NCBI GenBank assembly: GCA_964020155.1
Contig: OZ026546.1
Coordinates: 1,441,414 to 1,505,413, forward strand
Origin: Chondrilla cf. caribensis
Lineage: Eukaryota > Porifera > Demospongiae > Chondrillida > Chondrillidae
Direction: 5' to 3'
DNA length: 64,000 nt
The notes beneath the pieces were generated by a model. It ran no database searches. It was not told the origin of the DNA and saw nothing but the letters and a program-made list of their open reading frames with translations. The stretch's first letter is position 1; each line of letters opens with the position of its first letter. Of this stretch, positions 34,501 through 45,100 are shown in pieces. The translations under genes and the position numbers were made by a program.

Positions 34501-37500
34501 AAGACGAGTTTACTTGTGTTAGTATTGATCTTACACGTTTCAGAGGGGACATTCTCCGTACCAGACAACATCCCACAATAAATAAGCAGGTGTTTACATC
34601 CATGGAGATATTTGTCCAAACCAGAAGAAACGATCCAGCTTACTTCGATCTGTGGTATGCAAATGACACCAACCAAGCACTACCTTTAACTGTTGCAGAT
34701 CCAACGAGAATTGAAGAAATACCTGTGAATTCAAGTGATAGCCAATATGCCCCATTAAAGCACGTCGTTACTGCTGAGTCGTACACATTTCAGCATGCCA
34801 TTGCCTTGTTGGGTGAGTCCGCTGAAAGAGGAGATTGCCAAGTCTTTTGTGACATCCTCACTGTGCTGACTCAAAATGAAGGAGGGAAATCATCTGATTC
34901 CAAATTTTCCAATCCAGTCTGGGAATCCTTCCAATCCTTGTTAGATTCTCTTTTAGTAAGGTATCCCCGGAGAGATATGCCTCAATCCTCATATCATCTG
35001 TTGCTGGAAATCACTTCAAGGCTGAATGTTTGTATTGACATTTCTGAGTGTTTTCTCCAAATTATATCTGCTGTCACTCGGATGTATTCTGGTTCTGTTG
35101 ACAACCTTACTCATCGTTTGCCAAAGTTGATGCAGTTATCGAATGTTTCGCAGTACCTCGAGATAGCAATGAACTGGAAATGCTGGTTCTATCTGAGTCC
35201 CGATGTGTCCACACAGTTGACTTCATACCTCACATCTCATGCTGCTTCACTCTTTAACTCTGAGCATTCTCATTTGAGTCAGGCTGAATCCTTGAAAAGT
35301 TGTGATAATACAACAGAAATAGCAGTACTGGGCGGATGTTTAGAGCAGTACGTCTGTCACCTTGCCACTCTTGTTTTTCAGGAGTTCATCAATGAAATGC
35401 TTACTCTCAAAGACCAAATTGCTACTACAGCTAACTCCATCCAACTGCTGAAAGCCTATCGCTTGAAGGAACCTCGTTGTATTGGCCTGCCAAATGACTT
35501 GGAGGACATCTCTGAAATGGACTCAAGGAAAGCAAAATGGCAGATTGGATTTCATGGTCCAGAAGATGCAGTATGTGAGACGTTTCATCCAGGCATGTGG
35601 GTCTCACTGCATCCGATGTTGATCAGAGGCGATACATCAGCCCATCCTGTGGCTGTTGGCTGCATCATTCATGTCACCAACAATCCCGTCAATATTGAAG
35701 TGGATATCCCTGAACCTGTACCTGTGTGTTTGAAGAATTCTGCTACTGCAGGTGAAGGACACTGGATACTGAAACAAATAGGTGATGTAGTTACGTTCAC
35801 AAGAATCATGTCTGCTCTTAAGTCTTTACTGAAGAAGAAAGTGACCGGATTGTTACAAATTCTCCTTTGCACACACCGTGTCTTTTCAAAAAACAATTCA
35901 ACAGGTTTACCTGATGACGTCAACAAGGATTGCCAACTTTCAGAGGGAGTTTCAGATTTGCCCACACAACTGGCAAAACGTGGATTGAATCCCAGCCAAC
36001 AGCTGGCTGTACAGGGTGCTTTATCCGAAAAGGTGACATTGATCCAGGGTCCTCCAGGTAGTGGGAAGACATACGTAGCCTGCGAGATTGTGGCCATCCT
36101 CTGTCAGTGGCTGCCAACTGATGCTGAGAACCGTATTCTTGTTACTGCAAGAACCAATGTTGCTGTAGACACCCTCACCCAACGTCTATTGGACAGAGGT
36201 ATCAGAGTCATCCAAGTAGGTTGTCTAGAAAACACAAACTCACCAGCATCGTTGCATCACCACCTGGAGCTAAAGAGGCTTGAAAGTGGGAAGAACAGAA
36301 TTCCAAATCTAGTGACAGCCCAGAAGGACATTCTGAAATGTGCACAAGTTGTGGCCACCACGTGCGCAGGTGCTGGGGATCCACTGCTGAAAGATATAAC
36401 TTTCCCCTGTGTTGTGATTGAGGAAGCTGCACAGGTCACAGAACCAGCCTCACTGATCCCGATTGCCTTGGGCTGTCAAAAGTTGGTGCTGATAGGTGAT
36501 CCCCACCAACCATCCCCCTGCCCACTCATTGGCAGGAGGAGACCAGCGCAGGAGATAACAGACACCAGGAAAGAACCGCATAGATCTCTTTTTCATCGTT
36601 TGCAGGGTTGTATTTCTTCCTTCGTTTTGGATGAACAGTTTCGTATGCATCCATTGCTTGCTTCCTTTCCATCCATCAAATTCTACGATGGCAAGCTGAA
36701 GACAGCTGAATCTGTCCATCAGCACAATCCACCAAAAGTAGTAATCTTTGGTGGTGATCCTTTTATTTTCTTTGACGTTCCTGATGCCCTTGAAGAGCAG
36801 ATAGGCACTTCTTACAGAAACACAAGTGAAGCTGATATTGTTGCAAAGATCATCATACACTTGTTAAATTGTGAGATCAGTTCCCCTGAGATTACAGTTC
36901 TGACGTTTTACAGTGCACAAGTCACCTGTATAAGAAAGAAGCTCGACATGGTTGCCGACAAAGCAGGCATCTACACAGTGGAAGGTTTCCAGGGACAGGA
37001 AAATGAAGTGGTTATTTTTAGTTGCGTTCGAAACAATTGCAGTGGAGACCTCGGGTTTCCCGGTAGCGAATATCATATGAATCTTCTCTTGACAAGAGCT
37101 AAGAGGTTGCTGATTGGTGTAGGATCGCAGGATACTATGGCAAAGGGATCAAAATTGTGGTTTGAGTGGTTACGGCAAAAAGGAATCTCCTTCCAAAGGC
37201 TTGATGATCTGGAATCACATGGCAATGTGCATCGTAAGAAGAACCCAGCACCATCCTTGAAACAAAGTTCACACAAGCAAGAAATTCACCAACAAAGACC
37301 AGCACAACGGCAGCAAGCATCATCTCAACAGTGGAAACCCCATCAAAAGGTATCGTCATGGGAACGAAGACCACAGCAGCCACGCGGAGTAACTCAGCAA
37401 ACAGCCACTCATCAACAAAGAGTATCGCAGCAACCAGCAACTCATCAACATAGATTAACACAACAGCCACCAACTCATCGACAAAGATTGAATCAACAGC

Positions 37501-37616
37501 CACCAACTCATCAACAAAGAGTATCGCAGCAACCAGCACCTCACCAACAACAAGTCACGCAGCACACACAACCTCAGGATCAGCAAGATAAACCACAATC
37601 CCAAAAAAGTAATTGA
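31545..37616 (+). CDS. P-loop ATPase / cellular RNA-dependent RNA polymerase / SF1 helicase fusion, 2023 aa, intronless coding region
   Basis: Start ATG 31545, stop TGA 37614-37616. Residues 1 to about 190 form a NadR-like P-loop NTPase (Walker A GASSVGKTT, 9-17). About 220-780 is a cellular RdRP of the QDE-1/EGO-1 family: FTDGCGRIG (361-369), QIRFEGCKGVLAVDP (394-408), NPCYLLGDVRVL and the catalytic DLDGD (627-631), whose three Asp residues are intact. About 780-1470 is unassigned. About 1470-1880 is an Upf1-like SF1 helicase: GPPGSGKT (1502-1509), EEAAQ (1626-1630), GDPHQ (1651-1655), QFRMHP (1698-1703), EGFQGQE (1813-1819) and LLLTRAK (1847-1853). Residues 1906-2023 are a Gln-rich repeat tail. 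Family knowledge predicts synthesis of RNA on RNA templates, as in small-RNA amplification or antiviral silencing; the role here is inferred. A TTTTCCTGCAG before the ATG could be an acceptor for a 5'-UTR intron. All key residues are present, so it looks functional. Confidence 0.93.
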   Translation: MPTRILLCGASSVGKTTLATDWCSKHPNFMHIQEVARTIMEKRSITREDLTASLSGDKKLFLNLQYWIFEEQNELERQHIQNGHSFISDRGPDPLAFASFYADSAAAEKLASTPSAISCLERYRDCLIVILSPLEKCSDDGVRLMSAEYRDRILFTECLCSLLRNYGLPYVYCSVTDRYERLYFLEQVAKQKYPLSVVGNKDPLFNNIPFLSKKPSKPAPYYIQAVVITEESITTSYQRQEGNRMMSRYNSDQFVTVTFDRFLKSEFIISFLSNDVRINGGEYHFLGCSTGGLKERTCFLLKGPASHVKEVLQECGSFIDIKSPSKMLKRIGLLFSKCQQTHVTPADISYEPDIETTTGNFTDGCGRIGLQLASDIVTRSNLPLDDGYIPSVFQIRFEGCKGVLAVDPKLKPTSIQIRHSMRKFEMGCKPFKDIWLCDHSRPYSYGHLNRQFITLLSALGVKDEVFRQLQKDHFERLQLMTQNAEVAVQISHWKARPDLAAKIAATRNLQEDRYIQRELTHIKSKLIDKMDKLSILVHESRNVFGVCDTHGVLNYGECFFRPTVSGTPKTLHGMVVVCKNPCYLLGDVRVLTAISDPRVKKLEHLTDCIVFPTTGDRPHPAEIAGSDLDGDQYFVSWQNDLIPERLHPPYSYPSSEIPPTEVTSRDLLTFFANFESDVGKIDGYYKYWAELKGVSSSECQQLGELFAKSVDASKTGATCHVPKHLIPPRKHSSKINQDRIWNQLLLVAGQKKKELKSKMIAGDSIIPAIAEDFVNNIIHDDLTDVTDYRLFRFARTWCNGQGYTEEEALRQLCNLSDGIHFGHFSLDQQVEAIDCGIPTPLITNALNKSKLLTPEMLQPFLLHSPHCHWRFYLSTNQVDFEWVHMLRALERYPESFVVLQLQNGVCVVLHFLNSLSFGDRQKFTAGSASAYIFSGKFAYRDRHVLGQEYSYDLSNDLFQIYRGERNRSFLWLGHPKPKKHKDLDSEDEFTCVSIDLTRFRGDILRTRQHPTINKQVFTSMEIFVQTRRNDPAYFDLWYANDTNQALPLTVADPTRIEEIPVNSSDSQYAPLKHVVTAESYTFQHAIALLGESAERGDCQVFCDILTVLTQNEGGKSSDSKFSNPVWESFQSLLDSLLVRYPRRDMPQSSYHLLLEITSRLNVCIDISECFLQIISAVTRMYSGSVDNLTHRLPKLMQLSNVSQYLEIAMNWKCWFYLSPDVSTQLTSYLTSHAASLFNSEHSHLSQAESLKSCDNTTEIAVLGGCLEQYVCHLATLVFQEFINEMLTLKDQIATTANSIQLLKAYRLKEPRCIGLPNDLEDISEMDSRKAKWQIGFHGPEDAVCETFHPGMWVSLHPMLIRGDTSAHPVAVGCIIHVTNNPVNIEVDIPEPVPVCLKNSATAGEGHWILKQIGDVVTFTRIMSALKSLLKKKVTGLLQILLCTHRVFSKNNSTGLPDDVNKDCQLSEGVSDLPTQLAKRGLNPSQQLAVQGALSEKVTLIQGPPGSGKTYVACEIVAILCQWLPTDAENRILVTARTNVAVDTLTQRLLDRGIRVIQVGCLENTNSPASLHHHLELKRLESGKNRIPNLVTAQKDILKCAQVVATTCAGAGDPLLKDITFPCVVIEEAAQVTEPASLIPIALGCQKLVLIGDPHQPSPCPLIGRRRPAQEITDTRKEPHRSLFHRLQGCISSFVLDEQFRMHPLLASFPSIKFYDGKLKTAESVHQHNPPKVVIFGGDPFIFFDVPDALEEQIGTSYRNTSEADIVAKIIIHLLNCEISSPEITVLTFYSAQVTCIRKKLDMVADKAGIYTVEGFQGQENEVVIFSCVRNNCSGDLGFPGSEYHMNLLLTRAKRLLIGVGSQDTMAKGSKLWFEWLRQKGISFQRLDDLESHGNVHRKKNPAPSLKQSSHKQEIHQQRPAQRQQASSQQWKPHQKVSSWERRPQQPRGVTQQTATHQQRVSQQPATHQHRLTQQPPTHRQRLNQQPPTHQQRVSQQPAPHQQQVTQHTQPQDQQDKPQSQKSN

Positions 37617-37765
37617 CAATTTCAACAGGAACAGCTTCTGATCCCAAATTGCCACCCCTTGGGCATCTCATTGTATATAATCTACTAGTGTTTGTGTTAA
37701 GTAGCTATAACACCAAATATACATGGTCATATATGCATGGTCAATTTGCTGTAACTGTTACATAT

Positions 37766-37771
37766 AATAAA
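37766..37771 (+). terminator. Candidate poly(A) signal of the RdRP gene
   Basis: AATAAA lies 150 bp after the RdRP stop codon, in an AT-rich 3' region. It is the first canonical signal after the stop. Confidence 0.5.
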
Positions 37772-38008
37772 TTATTATTCGTATTTTAGTGTTTTTGATG
37801 TTTTTTTTTACATTTCTCAGAAAATGTATAATTTTATAATAGATTTTGTAGGGTTTAAATTATCATTGTGAGATTGTTATAATTATAAATAATTGTGTAT
37901 TGTGTATGAACATTATTAAAATCACAATTTAATAATCATGAGGCCTATAGATATGTCTACATATATAGCACATCCATTGTAGTGGATGCATGTACAAAAG
38001 TACAGTGC

Positions 38009-38538
38009 TGTTATAATATGTGACCGTCCACGCGAAAAGGGTCATATTCGCGCTATGTAAACATTTGAGTACGGAGGTGATAAAGAATTTTCGTGCGCTT
38101 TCATCGAATTTGCGGTTATAGGTTAATATTGTTCAAAATATAGTATTCTAACCTTTCTTGGTGTGACCGTCGCGAATTGGATCGTTTTGTGCGAAAAATT
38201 TCGAATTTTCAAAATACGTACTACCGGAAATACGCCATTTTTATAGTAATACGGAGCTATGAATGTCATTAGAGTTCGCATTGATACACTGTTCGTGTCA
38301 TGTAACAGCTAGTATACGGAATCATGCAAGAAAACGGAAGTTGCTTGTTTTCTCGAATGCGTAGCTCTCAAACTTATCCATTTCAAGTGCCGTAACTTAA
38401 GAACGGAAACAGATATGAAGCCGCCGCTTACACTGTTTGACGTAGCTATGTCCAAGCTTTCGAATGATATCAAAAACTCGATTTCCGTCAGATGCGCGAA
38501 TATGACCCTTTTCGCGTGGATGGTCACATATTATAATA
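38009..38538. mobile_element. MITE, about 530 bp, with long terminal inverted repeats
   Basis: The left end reads TTATAATATGTGACCGTCCA, then CGCGAAAAGGGTCATATTCGCGC. The right end is its complement with one mismatch (GCGCGAATATGACCC... to GGTCACATATTATAA). The arms are about 42 bp. The interior is non-coding, with CG-containing words unusual for the neighbourhood. Confidence 0.8.
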
Positions 38539-38742
38539 ATACATAATACAAAATTGATATAATATTATGGTATAAATACTGTGCATGTATATATATAATA
38601 ATAATATTTTTATAATAAATATATACATGTATGTTATTATAATATATTATATTATTCATGCATATAATTCGAATCATTCATTTGTGGTACATTTCACATC
38701 CAACTACAAGGCTTTCTTCAGAATCATTTTTGTTCTTTATGG

Positions 38743-39180
38743 AATTGTGTATGTGTATGTATAGGAAGATGTAATTTTCTGCATGTACTACACGTTATAG
38801 CTACGTAAATTAATACAGTCATGCAACACACATGTACACACAAAGTACAGTATTTTGCAAACCTCCCCATAAAACTTTGACTTGGATTCTTCCTTCATCT
38901 TACAGCTTCCCTTGAACAGCCTGTTTTGAGTACTTTCAGTTTTCTAAAATGGAAAAATTGTCTTAAGTTGGCCAGAAGTGGCAGCAGTAGGACACTACAT
39001 TCTCAGCTACAGGAGAATTGTGTATGTGTATGTATAGGAAGATGTAATTTTCTGCATGTACTACACGCTATAGTTACGTAAATTAATACAGTCATGCAAC
39101 ACACATGTACACACAAAGTACAGTATTTTGCAAACCTCCCCATAAAACTTTGACTTGGATTCTTCCTTCATCTTACATGA
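38743..39180. repeat. Direct duplication of a 168-bp unit, 271-bp period
   Basis: 38,743-38,909 and 39,014-39,180 are almost identical, from ATTGTGTATGTGTATGTATA through CCTCCCCATAAAACTTTGAC to CTTCCTTCATCTTACA. They are separated by about 104 bp of unique sequence. Confidence 0.9.
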
Positions 39181-39584
39181 TTTAGCTTCAGTGTACATTT
39201 GTATATACATTAATATACATATTATGCACACACATTCTTCAGTTGAACTGTATCCAAGTGATAGTTGTATTCCAGTGTAAGAGCATATTATGCGCGCGGG
39301 TAGTCATAATAGCTTAAATGACAGAGTTCAATTAAGCATAATTTCCAATGCCCACATCCGTGGCATGTGCTCCAGGGCTGATGTGTGTATGTACTGTCCT
39401 TTCGATTTATTGCCAAACCAGGACACCAGGATAATTTTAGCCTGAATCTCAACACCTGTCAGATTTGACACTGTGTATATACATACTTATTGCAAATTCT
39501 CTATATCTTAATTATAACACATCGTAAATATACATCAATATCTTATGTAATGTACATATATGGCTTTTGTGTCTCTTATTTCAG

Positions 39585-41678
<2,094 letters not shown>

Positions 41679-42105
41679 ATGTTTTTCTTTGAATTTCTTG
41701 AACTAAATTAAGTCATCTTATTATATTCAGTCCATTTGTTAGTGTGATTTCAATGGACCTGTAATTCATAAAAGTATTGTTATTTTGAATAACCCTATAT
41801 AATCCTTATAGTATGAATCACTTGTTACATAAAATCAAAACCACTGTTCGTATATAGCACTGTACATGTGTGATACAATACACCTCATAGAAGAATAATA
41901 TTACAATGACTGCATGTTGCTAGAATATCGAATGCAGTGTCTGGTAAGAATGGAGTATAATGCATGTGCGTTTATTACTTCATATTGCAATGCAACAGTA
42001 CTGCATGGTACCCAATAATAAGTGCAGCTATATATATTATAGATAATACACGTACATTTGCGCGGACGCCATTTTGTCATCGAATCCTCTCAGCTGAGGT
42101 CCAAG

Positions 42106-43191
42106 ATGTCCAATCACTTCTTGTTGCTTCGAGTTGTCTTGTTCATCACTTGTGCTTGCTCGGGTTTCCTCGGAACTATAGCGGTGCGTGTTGGATAGTC
42201 GGTTGTAACGTGCTGTGGTGTCGTATACGGGTACATGTACAGTATATGAGTGTCCTACACTCGTTGATATAATAGTTTTCGGTCGATTTAGCGGACCACA
42301 CGTACGTACGCACTTGGACTGGATGTATCAATATCTATTTCGTTTTGTTACCTTCAGCTCAAGGTCCTGTCCTCACCATGATGTCAGGAGAACAGTGCTT
42401 CGGTAGTGAAGTGGTGCTGCTCTGTACTCATCCTGACCCTTATGATGATCCTGACAAGTACCTCCAGATTCGTATTGCCTGGGCTGAGAATGGTACTGCC
42501 ATTGACTTCACTGATCCATGCAGCTAATACAAGGTTCACTCCCACCAGGTTGAACAGTACAGCCTCAACACTATCATTTGACATCACTGAAGAAGACCAC
42601 AGAGATAGAGTGATCCTGTATACTTGCTTTCTTACCAGAAACAATGCCAATCGTGACCGTCAGAGATGAGTTGGGATATTTTAAGGTTAAACTATTCCTC
42701 ACTGTATGTCCATGTCAGCTGGTCTGTTTGATTATGAATGCATAAATGATTATTAATTTAAATCTTGATCAAGATCCATTAATAGTGTGTTAATTTCACT
42801 CCCAATCCCTCAATTGTGCTGTTTTGTAGAGTATCACATATACTTCTTCTATTCCGTTTTGTCTCTATCGTTGTGACAGAGAAGCCATATAGTCCTATCA
42901 TAACATCACTGCCTAGCAGCTCCTCTAACTTGATCAAGTGGACTCATGACAGTAGTTGCTTCAGTCACCACACATTTGGTTTCCTCCTCACTTGGACCAA
43001 GATGGTTGACCCACCTGATTCACCATCCTCTGGGAGCAAAATGACCACAGCCACTCAGTATGACTTCAGTAGTCTACCTTGAGGAGAGTATTCAGTGAGT
43101 ACCCAAGCACAGTGTATGGAGAATACCTCTATTGTGAGTGATGTGACCAGTACCAGGATTAGCTTGACAGGTGTGTGTGTGTGTGTGTGTG

Positions 43192-43241
<50 letters not shown>

Positions 43242-43261
43242 ATGTGTGGTGCGTGTGTGTG

Positions 43262-43326
<65 letters not shown>

Positions 43327-45100
43327 ATGCATGTGTTTAACTAACAATTTAATAGCCATCAGATTAGCCAAATGATCACATCTTGTTTTATACAAATTTT
43401 ACAATGTTACTTCCATTGTTGAAGGTGTGTACATGTGTGGGTATGTCTCCTATCCTTTTATTCACATATCCATTAATTTTAGTATGTAAACAAAGTAAAA
43501 TTACCAATCAATCTGCCTAATATTGTATTCAGCTCCCGTTAGCTCTCCAGGGACCACCACCACCACTCCTCCTACAGGTATGTGTGTACTTGTGTACTCT
43601 TATTATGTACATCAGTTGTATTGTGAGTAGACCTCATTATGTCCAGGCCGGTGTACATCACATGTGGTCTTCTATCCCATATAGCTGACGTTGGCATGTG
43701 AAGAATTGCATGTACATATGTTGACTAAATTATTTCTCAACGATACACATATTCTGTGTTTAGTATTAATTTCTTGCAAGTAGCTGTCCTGGCTATAATA
43801 GGAAGTGTCCTACTTCAGTTTACTCTATGTCCCTATACTGGCCATCTGTGTATGGATGTCATTTGGTAACACGAACAGTTTGTGTGGTGAATGTATGATA
43901 CGAATCTTCTCATAGATCCACCAGCGGACTGGACCGTCCTCATCATCATTGTAGTGGTGGTGGTCGTAGTGTCGATTGTGATTTTATCACTGATCATTGT
44001 TGGCTTCATTTGTATCTGTGTGTGCTGTAAGAAATCAAAGACTCCTCCATCAGAAGAGATGTGTGACGTATGTGTGGTGTGTATGTATGTCTGTTTGTGT
44101 GAGTGTGTGTGTGTGTGCATGTGCTTCCAATGGAACATGGTCCACTAGGTTAGGATCCAAACATTTTGACTGTCCCTCTCTCAGCACTGTCGAGCCTCAA
44201 TCTCCAATGCTCTTTCCTATAAAATATCCAGTTTCATGTCATCCATAAACATGTTGTTGTTTTCTCTATATGTCAGTGGATTTGTGAGCTGGTATAGGGT
44301 TGTGTATGTTGCAATGAACGTTGTTCTGAAGGTATTCGTAGTACATTACTGCTCTTCTCATTCTCTTCCTCCACCCAGGTGGACAGCAAGCATCAACCTT
44401 CTGGTATGTTGAGTGTAACTGTACTGTATGTACAGTGTGTGTATGTGGATGTACATGTTCGTGAGAACTATAGGTCCAAAGTTGACCATATTATGTAGAT
44501 CATGTGGGTGTGTCCATCCAATCAGAGTGTCATTCAGCAGGACAGTTGGTATACCAGTTGTAAAGGTCCTCTGTAGTCTGGTGTAGTCGGCCACACCTCC
44601 TACCTAGATTACCGTGGGTACTGTGGTTAGGGTGAATGTATACATTTGTATAGGGAGAATTAGCAGAAAGGGTTGTCTACACTAGTTAGGTCCTCAGATG
44701 GAATATCTACTTCATATCAATGCAATGATGGATTGATTTCCTAATGGTACTCATCATGCTTGTACTGCAGTGTACTCTAACATGTACATATTGTAGTGTG
44801 TGAGTGTGGATGAACTGTGTGGTGTGTTGTGAGGTGTGTGGATCAAATTACATCATCCTTGTTATTTGATGTTCCCCACACTTCACAGTCTCACAATGTA
44901 GTGAGGTTCACCCTGTGTGCTCCCTGCTTGCTACAGGACCAAGTGAAGGGACATTTGGACAAGATGAGAAGAACTCTACCACTCTGTTCTATACCAATGT
45001 GGAAATGGATGATGGAAGTATTCCCATGACAACAAACCCCAGCTATGGACAGATTGAACTGAGTGGTATCCACAACAAAACTATTTATGCGAATTTGTAA
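42106..45100 (+). pseudogene. Ig/FN3 type I receptor 2, frame-damaged
   Basis: Signal-peptide exon from ATG 42106 (MSNHFLLLRVVLFITCACSG) to about 42187. An Ig-like exon starts at 42358 (GEQCFGSEVVLLCTHP) and hits TAA near 42,525; a second frame then completes the domain (SFDITEEDHRDRVILYTCFL), showing a frameshift, and its donor is lost. FN3 exon 42880-43170 keeps length but has an in-frame TGA at 43,081. Then come stalk exon 43533-43577 (PVSSPGTTTTTPPT), TM exon 43916-44067, a 25-nt microexon 44379-44403, and tail exon 44937-45100 (NPSYGQIEL, IYANL, stop TAA). The 3' exons are intact and in phase. Two or three lesions in the extracellular part argue for a recent pseudogene; an allele or assembly error is possible. 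Confidence 0.65.
43171..43324. repeat. (TG)n microsatellite starting at a splice donor
   Basis: TG tract that begins at the GT of the FN3 exon donor of receptor 2. Confidence 0.95.

Larger units (their letters stand above)
37617..39584. other. RdRP 3' flank and intergenic region
   Basis: It holds the RdRP 3' UTR, a large inverted-repeat element (38,009-38,538) and a 168-bp direct duplication (38,743/39,014). No coding exon was supported, although the FN3 receptor starting at 39,585 needs an upstream signal-peptide exon that may hide here. Confidence 0.5.

Noticed and set aside
37135..37539. 134-aa minus-strand frame antisense to the RdRP tail
   Set aside because: It is the shadow of the Gln-rich tandem repeat and mirrors its period; the other antisense frames inside the RdRP gene were rejected likewise.
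31545..37616. Viral origin of the polymerase
   Set aside because: The DLDGD motif and the flanking FTDGCGRI and NPCYLLGDVRVL blocks belong to the cellular two-barrel RdRP family, unlike the GDD-type polymerases of RNA viruses.
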